A stretch of 64,000 nucleotides of DNA from Methanosarcina vacuolata Z-761 (GTDB taxonomy: Archaea; Halobacteriota; Methanosarcinia; Methanosarcinales; Methanosarcinaceae), in NCBI RefSeq assembly GCF_000969905.1, contig NZ_CP009520.1, positions 3,162,001-3,226,000 on the forward strand, in the 5' to 3' direction. This document shows positions 45,813 through 53,460 of the stretch, one piece after another. Both the position numbers and the translations under genes were made by a program. The notes beneath the pieces were generated by a model. That model had not been told where the DNA came from and did no database searches. It saw only the letters and a list, made by a program, of their open reading frames with translations. Positions within the stretch are counted from its first letter, which is position 1, and each line of letters begins with the position of its first letter.

Positions 45813-46083
45813 GGATGAACTCACAATATCTGCTTTGTAATGCACATTCCAACTTTTGATACTTTTGTATAGTTTCAAAATCACAAAAATATAAGAATTA
45901 TTGTAATTTATTAGCAAGATAGCCAATATAAGATAAATATTGACCTATTTTTATAGTCATAGGAATGTTAGTTGTAATATGATGTCAATTGTAAGATATA
46001 CTTTTTCACATTTCAAAGCATTGAGTCCTAAAAAGTAAATATTTCCTGCACTGAATAATCACTGAGTATAATTAAAATAACGC

Positions 46084-46164
46084 GGACTAAAGTAATACAA
46101 ACTAAAGTAATATAAACTAAAGTAATCAAAAATAAAGTAATCAAAAATAAAGTAATCAAAAATA
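46084..46164. repeat. Tandem repeat, 15-base unit, about five copies
   Basis: AAACTAAAGTAATAC grading into AAAATAAAGTAATC; further isolated copies (CGAACTAAAGTACTAC) occur at 46288-46310. Confidence 0.85.
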
Positions 46165-46432
46165 GGTAGTGGGTTTGAATCATTGAAAACCGAAAGCGCA
46201 AGAATCTCTCAATATATTCATTAAATACGTGAGATGTACTCGCTTTTTCGGAATTGATCAATAACTCAGGGACACGACCCAAAAATAAAGTAATACGAAC
46301 TAAAGTACTACAAACCTGCATACCACCGATAATATATTTAAAAAACATTTAGATGTATAAGTGCCAGAAATAGCTTTTTTGGTGCTTAAGAAGAAGCCGG
46401 AGAAGGGAAATCATAATGGGGAAACGATTACA

Positions 46433-48337
46433 ATGGACAAAGAAAGAATTTCTTATCACGAATCTGTTCTGAATATGTACGAGCGGATAAAAAAAGATGG
46501 GATGACAAATGTCTGGGACCGCTACGAAGCCCAGGGTATGGGAGGAAATCCGGACAAAAGATGTGCTTTCTGTATGGGAGGAGTACGCTGCGACCTGTGT
46601 TCCAACGGACCATGCCGTTCGGATGCTGCGAAAGACAAAAGAGGAGTATGCGGAATCACTGCCGATGGTATGGCGATGCGGATGATGCTTCTCAGAAATG
46701 TAATGGGAGCTTCTACTTACCACTATCATACGGACCAGACCATCAGGACTTTGAAGGAAACTGCCAGAGGCAACACTCCTTACACAATAAGGGAACCTGA
46801 AAAGTTAAGGACGTTTGCAAGCCGGCTGGGGCTCAAAACCGAAGGGTCTGACTCAGAAGTTGCTCTTCGCCTCTGTGAGTTTGTAGAAAAGGAGTTTAAC
46901 AAACCTGCCTACGAACCGAGCCAGATTGTTGAGTTCCTCGCCCCTCCCGAAAGAAAAGAAAAGTGGAGAGCACTGGACATATTTCCAGGCGGAATCTACG
47001 GGGAGATGATGCTTTCCACAAGCTCCTGCCTGACAAATGTGGATGGGTATTATGCGAGCCTGGCACTAAAAGCCATGCGCCTGGGAATTGCAATGGGATA
47101 CCAGAGCCAGATTGTAAACGAATATTGCCAGGATATCCTTTTTGGAATTCCCAGTCCCCATACTATGAGGGTAGACCTCGGTGTACTTGATCCCGAGTAC
47201 GTGAATGTGCTCCCTAATGGACACGAACCATTTATCGGCTTTGCCATGGTCCAGCTTGCCCGAAAACCGGAATGGCAGGAGAAAGCAAAAACTGCAGGGG
47301 CAAAGGGCCTGAGGGTTATTGCCAGCATTGAAACAGGGCAGGAAATGATCCAGAGATGGGAGGAAGATAATGCTTTCTACGGATTTACCGGCAACTGGAT
47401 TTCCCAGGAAGCGGTATTTGCAAGCGGAAGTGTGGATCTCTTTGCAGCAGATATGAATTGTTCTCTTCCTGTTGCTCCCCTTTATGCCGAGAAATACAAT
47501 TTTAAACTCATGCCTGTGAGTGAGCTTGTGGCCTTTGAAGGCATAGAGGAACGCCTGAACTATAATCCCACCGAAGCCGAAAAGCAGGCAGCACAACTCC
47601 TGGATATGGCGATTGAAAATTTCAAAAAACGAAAAAGCTCGATAGAATCGGTTTCCAAGCTCCCTATGAAAGAAGCCGTGGTAGGCTTTTCAAATGAGAG
47701 CATCCTTGCAGCGCTTGGAGGCAGCTTTGATCCTCTCCTTGATGCTATAAAAAACGGAGCAATTAAAGGAATTGTGGGGATGGTGTCCTGTACTACCTTA
47801 AGGGACTACGGTCAGGATGTACACAGCGTTGCTGTAGTAAAAGAGCTGATCAAAAGAAATATCCTTGTTCTGTCCCTTGGTTGCGGGAATGGGGCCATGC
47901 AGGTGGCAGGCCTCTGTATCCCTGAAGCCAGAGAATTTGCAGGAGACAGTCTAAAAGCCGTATGCAAAGCCCTGGGCATCCCACCAGTACTCAGCTTTGG
48001 GACCTGTACTGACACGGGTAGGCTTGCCGACCTCCTCGGAGCCATCTCCGGAGCTCTAGGAGGAGTTCCAGTTCCGGATCTGCCGGTTGCGGCTGCAGCC
48101 CCTGAGTATATGGAACAAAAAGCCACAATAGATGCGATCTTTGCTCTGGCCCTCGGGCTCTATACTTATGTGAACCCGGTCCCGACAGTCACAGGCGCCC
48201 CGAATCTGGTCAAACTGCTTACCGAAGACTGCCGGGAAGTTACAGGCGGGGTCATGAATGTGGAAAAAGATGCAGTAAAAGCTGTTGATGGGATAGAACA
48301 ACATATCATGGAAAAGAGAAAAAAGCTTGGAATCTAA
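46433..48337 (+). CDS. cooS: CooS-type Ni-Fe carbon monoxide dehydrogenase, divergent C-cluster
   Basis: The 634-residue catalytic subunit family. The N-terminal Cys cluster for the D and B Fe-S clusters is intact (RCAFCMGGVRCDLCSNGPCR, later RGVCGI). The C-cluster His is in NGHEPFIG, and cysteines align in ADMNCSLPV, GMVSCTTLRDYG, LSLGCGNGAM and FGTCTDTGR. The block that in well-studied CooS reads GICCTGNE is ASIETGQE here, so the C-cluster Cys (Cys295 of the Carboxydothermus CODH-II numbering) is Glu. The conserved Lys in MEQKATID remains. ATG 46433 follows GGGGA; upstream codons to 46361 are unlikely coding. It is monocistronic, with no adjacent ferredoxin or CooC. Confidence 0.88.
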   Translation: MDKERISYHESVLNMYERIKKDGMTNVWDRYEAQGMGGNPDKRCAFCMGGVRCDLCSNGPCRSDAAKDKRGVCGITADGMAMRMMLLRNVMGASTYHYHTDQTIRTLKETARGNTPYTIREPEKLRTFASRLGLKTEGSDSEVALRLCEFVEKEFNKPAYEPSQIVEFLAPPERKEKWRALDIFPGGIYGEMMLSTSSCLTNVDGYYASLALKAMRLGIAMGYQSQIVNEYCQDILFGIPSPHTMRVDLGVLDPEYVNVLPNGHEPFIGFAMVQLARKPEWQEKAKTAGAKGLRVIASIETGQEMIQRWEEDNAFYGFTGNWISQEAVFASGSVDLFAADMNCSLPVAPLYAEKYNFKLMPVSELVAFEGIEERLNYNPTEAEKQAAQLLDMAIENFKKRKSSIESVSKLPMKEAVVGFSNESILAALGGSFDPLLDAIKNGAIKGIVGMVSCTTLRDYGQDVHSVAVVKELIKRNILVLSLGCGNGAMQVAGLCIPEAREFAGDSLKAVCKALGIPPVLSFGTCTDTGRLADLLGAISGALGGVPVPDLPVAAAAPEYMEQKATIDAIFALALGLYTYVNPVPTVTGAPNLVKLLTEDCREVTGGVMNVEKDAVKAVDGIEQHIMEKRKKLGI

Positions 48338-48412
48338 TCACATAATATAAGCTTGGAATCTAATCACGGAATATAATCTTGAGATCTAAGCATGGAATAT
48401 AAGCTTGGAGTT
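48326..48412. repeat. 26-base tandem repeat seeded by the cooS stop region
   Basis: AAGCTTGGAATCTAATCACA, the last cooS codons plus stop, recurs twice downstream (AAGCTTGGAATCTAATCACG at 48350; ATCTTGAGATCTAAGCATGG after it), three units in all. Confidence 0.85.
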
Positions 48413-48603
48413 TGAAAACCAGAGAATAACAGATTTCTAAGAAGAATAGATCTAATAAGAAGAATAGATCTAATAAGAAGAGAGCCGAAAAATCCGGATT
48501 TATCTGCCCTCTTTTACATTTTGTTTTTAAATAGGATAGACCAGAAACTGAGAAATCAAAGATCAAATCTAAGACCAAATCAAAGATCAAATCAAAGATT
48601 AAA

Positions 48604-49296
48604 TTAAAGCTTTATTGATTCTCCGGGTTTCATGATAATGACTTTTGTGTCGACTTTTGCCTCAACTGCTCTTTTAAACTCTTCAGGGTCCTGTTTTATT
48701 ACGTCAAATGTGCTATAGTGCATAGGAATTACAATTTTGGGCTGAATTAGTTCTACGGCTTTTGTAGCTTCTTTTATGCCCATTGTAAATTTGTCGCCTA
48801 TGGGCAGGAGGGCCAGTTCAGGTTCATAGAGTTCACCTATGAGTTTCATGTCCCCGAAAACCCCAGTGTCTCCGGCGTGGTAGATGGAATGTCCGTTGAT
48901 TCGTATAATGAAACCTGCCGGGGAGCCACCATCGAAACTAAAACCCGAAGCATCGATTGAAGAGGAATGGAGCGCTTCGGTCATGGTCAGCTTTATGCCT
49001 TCTACATTTACTGTACCTCCCTTGCCCATACCCTCTGCAAAAACTCCTTTTGATTTGATATAGTTTGCAACCTCATGAACGGTGATTATCCGGCATCCAG
49101 ACCGTTTTCCGATTTCGATCGTATCTCCAAGGTGATCGCGGTGTCCGTGAGTCACAGCTATTATGTCGGGGTTCAGTTCTTCAGGGCTGCACGGAGCCAG
49201 TGGGTTCCCTGAAATAAAAGGATCGATCAACAATTTCTTATCAGCTTCGAACAAAAAAGCCGAATGCCCGAGCCAGGTAATCATTACGCCAGCCAT
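48604..49296 (-). CDS. UPF0173 metal-dependent hydrolase (metallo-beta-lactamase fold)
   Basis: The 230-residue cytoplasmic protein opens with [20 protein letters not shown] and has the HxHxDH motif in [22 protein letters not shown] and MHYSTFD for the metal ligands. This is the YtkL/UPF0173 group of two-metal hydrolases whose substrate is unknown. GAGG lies 10 bases upstream of ATG 49296. Its 3' end abuts repeats of AAATCAAAGATC that resemble its own stop region. Monocistronic, divergent from the DUF2117 gene. Confidence 0.9.
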   Translation of the reverse strand: MAGVMITWLGHSAFLFEADKKLLIDPFISGNPLAPCSPEELNPDIIAVTHGHRDHLGDTIEIGKRSGCRIITVHEVANYIKSKGVFAEGMGKGGTVNVEGIKLTMTEALHSSSIDASGFSFDGGSPAGFIIRINGHSIYHAGDTGVFGDMKLIGELYEPELALLPIGDKFTMGIKEATKAVELIQPKIVIPMHYSTFDVIKQDPEEFKRAVEAKVDTKVIIMKPGESIKL

Positions 49297-49374
49297 CTTT
49301 TTGCCTCAAGAGTATTACTTTTATTAAAATAATTCAATGTTGTCAAGAAATTAAGTTGTCAGTAATTTAGCTAT

Positions 49375-49445
49375 CAGTGAGTAATTTAGCTATCAGTAAG
49401 TAATTTAGAATTTAGCTATCAGTGAGTAATTTAGCTATCAGTATT
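49375..49445. repeat. Tandem repeat, ~19-base unit
   Basis: Copies of TAATTTAGCTATCAGTGAG in the divergent region between the UPF0173 and DUF2117 genes. AGATAAAGCAAAGATAAAGC repeats follow at 49513-49548. Confidence 0.8.
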
Positions 49446-49605
49446 TTCGCAATCAATAATTTAATTTTCGATAATTCTTGACTGACCATGAAATATTAAC
49501 AATAGAGAATGAAAGATAAAGCAAAGATAAAGCAAAGATAAAGGAAAAATAAAGAATTGTACTGAGGATCATGTTAATATGCTTCTTCTGTCAAACGGAG
49601 GGAAA

Positions 49606-50790
49606 ATGAAAATCGGTCTGGTAATTCATGGTCCCGAAGTGATTGATTCGGGAGAGGCTAAAAGAGTTTTTGAAAAATTTTCCTGTGTGGGCAAAGTCGA
49701 GGCGAAGCTTGGCGGAACAATGGGAAAAGTAGCTGTCCTGGATGCCGGACTTGAAAACATTATAGACATAAGTCAGCACCAGAAGCCAAGTGTCTGCATT
49801 GAATCGCTTTTTGAAACATCAGACCTTGTATGCCTCCTGAACCGAGGAAAAACCATTGAAACCGGGAAGGCATTTGGAGAAATGGTTGCTGCCCGGCTTA
49901 GAGAGCCGGAGATAAAACCTCTTATCCAGATCGAAAGCCCGGAAAGTACCGATGGAATTCTGATACCTCTTAATAAAAAAGCAGGAGAATACGGAGAATA
50001 TCTTGAGAAGCTTTCTGAAATCCTGGGGCTTCCTGTGGAAAGTCCTTTGCCCCTTCAAAGTTCGAGAGTTCAAAATTCTGTTCTTGTAGAAAAGTGCCCG
50101 GCAACAGGCAAAATCCAGGTTATACGCAAGCTTTCAGGCGTTTTTCCAGGAGAAAAGATTCTGGTAAACGGAATCGTGATTGGAAAAGCCTTTTCTTCCA
50201 GAGTAAGCATAATTTCAGAAAACGGATTTATTGTCGCAATCGAAGGGGGAGAAATAAAAGAGCATGGGCTCGAAAAACTTCATAATTATGAAAAAAGATA
50301 CCCTGTTGACCTTGCAAAAGCCTGGGTAAAAAGCGGCGGCCTGAGAAGAAGCAATTTCTCTCCCCTGCAAGCCCGGAAACCTAACGTGTGCGGCAGAGTA
50401 TCGGTTTTTCCTTCCAGGCCAGCCGCAGGAAGAGTCGTACTTATAGACCATGCTGCAGAAGATACTTTTGAACTGGTTAACGATGCCGAACTTGTAGTTA
50501 CCATAGGAGACGATACCACAACAATAGCAGGCGATATTCTCTCCAGGCTTGGAATTCCCATTCTCGGGATCACGGATGGAGATTGTGACAGGCTTGCTTG
50601 CCAAACGGCCATTTTTCCAGGTTCTATTGTGCTCAGGCTGGCAGCGGGAAACGATGACATTTTGGGTAAAAAACTGAAGCAGGAACTTCTAGGGGGAGAA
50701 AACTCTGCGGTTTTAGGAGATATATACGCTTTTAAAGAAGATGTGATTAAACTTGCCGAGCCCTTGATTGAAGCTGTTTTTGAATATTGA
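49606..50790 (+). CDS. DUF2117 family methanogen protein
   Basis: The 394-residue protein begins MKIGLVIHGPEVIDSGEAKR and has a second half with VVLIDHAAEDTFELVNDAEL, then VTIGDDTTTIAGDILSRLGI and PILGITDGDCDRLA, the layout of the DUF2117 family restricted mainly to methanogens. The Gly/Asp-rich loops suggest nucleotide or phosphate binding, but no function is known to me. The start at 49606 is set by GGAGGGA six bases before; the ATG at 49579 would precede it. The last 44 bases overlap the frame of the decayed TPR gene on the other strand. Confidence 0.85.
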   Translation: MKIGLVIHGPEVIDSGEAKRVFEKFSCVGKVEAKLGGTMGKVAVLDAGLENIIDISQHQKPSVCIESLFETSDLVCLLNRGKTIETGKAFGEMVAARLREPEIKPLIQIESPESTDGILIPLNKKAGEYGEYLEKLSEILGLPVESPLPLQSSRVQNSVLVEKCPATGKIQVIRKLSGVFPGEKILVNGIVIGKAFSSRVSIISENGFIVAIEGGEIKEHGLEKLHNYEKRYPVDLAKAWVKSGGLRRSNFSPLQARKPNVCGRVSVFPSRPAAGRVVLIDHAAEDTFELVNDAELVVTIGDDTTTIAGDILSRLGIPILGITDGDCDRLACQTAIFPGSIVLRLAAGNDDILGKKLKQELLGGENSAVLGDIYAFKEDVIKLAEPLIEAVFEY

Positions 50791-51076
50791 GAAGTCCGGC
50801 ATCGCAGAAAGTTTTCTGAGCTTCTAAAAACAAATATACGGATAACTCCAGAGCGTTCTCAAAAGTCTCTATAGCTTCCTCAAGCCTGCCGGCGGCATCA
50901 AGAGTTTCACCCTTTACCATCAGTGACCAGTGAATAAGAGCCGGCGCTTTTACTTTTTCCGCAAGTTTTTTGGCTTTTTAGACTTTTTCAAAAGCTTGTG
51001 AGTAATTCTCATTCTCAATAAGGTTAGGGATAGACTCCAGAATTCGCATAGCAGAATCTATCGCCTGTCTGGACAT
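50747..51076 (-). pseudogene. TPR protein with one in-frame TAA
   Basis: From ATG 51076 (minus strand) the frame reads MSRQAIDSAMRILESIPNLI and runs to codon 33, a TAA at 50978-50980 where the alignment expects a helix residue. The same frame then stays open for 76 codons with a clear TPR (LIHWSLMVKGETLDAAGRLE; EAIETFENALELS) to TAA at 50747. No other damage is seen, so the mutation is recent or a sequence error. TAA excludes pyrrolysine readthrough. Confidence 0.75.
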
Positions 51077-51093
51077 AGAAACTAAAAGCTGAC

Positions 51094-51735
51094 TTATTCT
51101 CTCCCCCCTCTCCCCACATCCACCAGTCTCTCATTTGCGGTCAGAATCTCGACTCCGAGTTCGCTGAAATCTTTGTCATGGGTTACGAAAACCATATTTT
51201 TTGCTCGGCAGATCTGGGCAAAGAGAAGGTCGTTGAAATCGTATTTTCCCTGCTCGAACATGTCCATGATTTCAGGAAGGTCTATAGCTTCCATTTCGGG
51301 GTCGCACGCAAGGGTACTTTTGAGAATTTTTCTTACATTGTAAGCTATATCCTGAGCGATTGCCCTGAAGGGCAGAGAATTTCGAAATTCCTTGAACCTC
51401 GTAAATTCGGTCTGCTGCTTGAACTCGATTCTGGCGAAGGTGTTTATGAATTCTGAAATTATCATGCAGTTTATATAGATCGTGCCGTCGGAATTCATTA
51501 TTTCTTTCAAAGCCTTTGAATAGGCGTCCGACCGCTGGTCAGGCCAGCCGATTGGGCCATAGATATACAACCAGATGTTGGTGTCAAAGAAATATTTTTT
51601 GCCTTCTGGAAAATTATATTTCTCTATGGAATGTACCTTTACAGGAGCAGGTTTTGCGGGTCTTGGCCCTCCGGCGCGAAGCCTTGGGCGGCGCCTAACC
51701 GGAAAAACAGTTGCTTGGTGAACGCTCTTATGCAT
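51094..51735 (-). CDS. PIN-domain ribonuclease, putative toxin
   Basis: The 213-residue protein has a basic Arg/Pro N-terminal extension (VRRRPRLRAGGPRPAKPAP) and then a PIN nuclease domain: KYFFDTNIWLYIYG for the first Asp, ISEFINTFARIEF for the Glu, YDFNDLLFAQICRAKN and VFVTHDKDF for the other acids. ATG 51735 is preferred since GGAGGAGA lies just upstream; it overlaps the end of the upstream DUF4325 gene by 8 bases, so translation is probably coupled. By context this is the toxin of a toxin-antitoxin-like pair; the RNA target is unknown. Confidence 0.85.
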   Translation of the reverse strand: MHKSVHQATVFPVRRRPRLRAGGPRPAKPAPVKVHSIEKYNFPEGKKYFFDTNIWLYIYGPIGWPDQRSDAYSKALKEIMNSDGTIYINCMIISEFINTFARIEFKQQTEFTRFKEFRNSLPFRAIAQDIAYNVRKILKSTLACDPEMEAIDLPEIMDMFEQGKYDFNDLLFAQICRAKNMVFVTHDKDFSELGVEILTANERLVDVGRGGRE

Positions 51736-52099
51736 CTTCTCCTCCAAGTACATCTTTCAGCGCCTTTCTGCAGGTATACGCATGTTCAAAATAGGTTTTC
51801 GCCCGCTCGATTACTCTCTTAAGGATGATCTCATCTTCTTCGGAGATATCCATGAATAAGAGGTTGCTCTCAATCTGCTCTGCAGGAAAACAGCCATAAA
51901 GCTGCCCTATTGCCGAATTCAAAAAGGTAGGCGTAAGCTCATTCACGTATGCAAAAGAGAGTTCGATTTTCTTATTTTCACAGAGCGCAGCCTTAATAAT
52001 CTCATAAACTTTCTGTCCGTCACAGGCGGCAACGCAGCAGTTTTCCCCGGCAGTTTCAAAAACATTGATCTTTACTCTTTCTTCCGTAAGTATCCCCAT
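51728..52099 (-). CDS. STAS-like (DUF4325) protein, putative antitoxin of the PIN gene
   Basis: The 123-residue protein has the STAS-like DUF4325 pattern: ACDGQKVYEIIKAALCENKK, IELSFAYVNELTPTFLNSAI and GQLYGCFP, then a helical acidic C-terminus (ISEEDEIILKRVIERAKTYF). ATG 52099 (MGILTEERVKINVF) is preferred; an ATG 15 codons upstream is possible. Its stop overlaps the PIN start. DUF4325/PIN pairs recur in archaeal genomes, and the order antitoxin first, overlapping toxin second is usual. The antitoxin role is inferred. Confidence 0.75.
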   Translation of the reverse strand: MGILTEERVKINVFETAGENCCVAACDGQKVYEIIKAALCENKKIELSFAYVNELTPTFLNSAIGQLYGCFPAEQIESNLLFMDISEEDEIILKRVIERAKTYFEHAYTCRKALKDVLGGEDA

Positions 52100-52200
52100 A
52101 TGCTTATACTCACAATGATTTAAAAAGATCAGGGTCTGACCCATGTTTCACTCTTGAGACACAGGCTTCGTGTTCAGAAATATTAAGTTAAAGTCTGCTT

Positions 52201-52656
52201 TTAGCTGGCCTTTTTAAAGAAGAGCCAGCCCTTTTCGCCTTTTCCGTACTTTGTCCGTATTAAAACATAAATCCCTTTCAATTCTTCTCCTTCAAGTGCC
52301 ACTACAATTTCCTTTTCCTCACGTTTCAAAAGCTCAAAAGTTCCCTTATCCCATATCTCAACCTTGCCGGCTCCGTACTCCCCTGCCGGGATTTCTCCCT
52401 CAAAATCGGCATATGCCAGCGGATGGTCTTCAGTCTCGATAGCAAGCCGTCTGATGCCTGCCTCCTTCGGGGGCTCCTTTGGCATAGCCCAGCTTTTCAA
52501 AACTCCATCCATTTCCAGGCGAAAATCATAGTGAAGCTTACGCGCATCATGGCGCTGAACCACAAAAATCGGTTTGTCGGAGATTTGTTTAAAATCACTG
52601 GTCAGCGGTTCAGGAGTCTTTTGAAAGTGTCTTTTCTTCTCATATTCTTCAAGCAT
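52201..52656 (-). CDS. Standalone LigD-type DNA 3'-phosphoesterase
   Basis: The 151-residue enzyme resects 3'-phosphates and ribonucleotides at DNA ends. It has the phosphoesterase signature: FVVQRHDARKLHYDFRLEMD with the metal-binding His/Asp/Arg, GVLKSWAMPKEPP, ETEDHPLAYADFEGEIP with the second His, GEYGAGKVEIWD, and a C-terminal GWLFFKK. In bacteria this domain is fused in LigD; archaeal single-domain members, including one from Methanosarcina barkeri, have been studied. It is not next to a ligase here; the PIN/DUF4325 pair lies just downstream. Metal-dependent (Mn) activity is expected. Confidence 0.92.
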   Translation of the reverse strand: MLEEYEKKRHFQKTPEPLTSDFKQISDKPIFVVQRHDARKLHYDFRLEMDGVLKSWAMPKEPPKEAGIRRLAIETEDHPLAYADFEGEIPAGEYGAGKVEIWDKGTFELLKREEKEIVVALEGEELKGIYVLIRTKYGKGEKGWLFFKKAS

Positions 52657-53015
52657 GGAGGATCAATAGAAAATATGGTTTCAAACGGATTTCAAGCTTA
52701 TTTCTGCTCCTGGCCAGAGCATAGTCCGAATAAATTTTCAAAAACTCAGTATCAGTTTGCAGGAGTACGGTTTCAAATATCGCTACATGGATTTTTCTTC
52801 TCTGGCAATGTCAAGCAATGTCAAGCAATGTCAAGCAGAACTTTACGAATTTCTTCGCTTTTTGCCAGATTTGCCATTTGCTCATAAATGTTGATAGCAC
52901 TCAGTTCAGCAATTATGGCAGCTCTAAGGATCTCTTTATCAAGGTCTTCGGGTCTGGTTTTTTCAAGGATTACAAATGCTTCCGAAAGTAGGGTTCTGCC
53001 CTTCCTTAAAGTGTC
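52649..53015 (-). pseudogene. Ferritin-like/rubrerythrin-type gene broken by tandem duplication and frameshift
   Basis: On the minus strand one frame gives EILRAAIIAELSAINIYEQM followed by ANLAKSEEIRKVLLDIA, then three copies of GACATTGCTT (52802-52835) add bases and bring a stop. A second frame continues with IHVAIFETVLLQTDTEFLKI, in place for the helix carrying the ExxH iron ligands; one A appears lost at the junction. At the 5' end a 13-base unit (AAAGTGTCTCTAT on the plus strand, 53009-53060) is repeated. The family is that of ferritin-like proteins related to encapsulin cargo. Clearly non-functional. Confidence 0.7.
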
Positions 53016-53060
53016 TCTATAAAGTGTCTCTATAAAGTGTCTCTATAAAGTGTCCATATA

Positions 53061-53460
53061 AAGTGTGGACGGATAAAAATAATGTTTCTTTCTATCTGAA
53101 ATTACAGCCTCAATAAAGTAGTTTGTAAAAATTAAATGAATGAAATTAAAATTAGATAAGTGAAACTAAATAGAGAACTAAATATAACATTGTAATTATT
53201 TATACTAATTAATATGTTTTTAGTAAGGATAAGATGAGATTAATTTGATAGTTTGCAATCGATATTTAGCTTTTGTGAAGAAAAAATAGTTCATAAAATA
53301 TACTAAAAAATTATACTCAGTTGGAAAAGAACTTATAGACAAATCTCATAAATAGTTTTAGAAGTCAATTGCAAAATAATGATAAAGATATATATTCCGG
53401 CAAGCTCCAAAAAAGCTGATACAGGCTCGCCAGGAAACGATCTCACCGAGGCTAAAGATC
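53061..53460. other. AT-rich intergenic region
   Basis: No gene. Likely promoter region of the C1 peptidase; GAGG at 53447-53452 is its ribosome binding site. Confidence 0.4.

Larger units (their letters stand above)
45344..46432. other. Long divergent intergenic region between larA and cooS
   Basis: No gene supported. It carries the tandem repeats at 45714 and 46084. TATA-like stretches occur at 45360-45375 (for larA) and 46330-46345 (AATATATTTAAAAAAC, for cooS). Confidence 0.45.

Noticed and set aside
46028-46348. 106-codon minus-strand ORF
   Set aside because: It runs through the 15-base tandem repeat (LFLITLFLITL-type translation) and has no start signal.
50978-50980. Stop-codon readthrough with pyrrolysine
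   Set aside because: The internal stop of the TPR frame is TAA, while pyrrolysine uses TAG. The copA remnant does end in TAG but is followed at once by a TGA.
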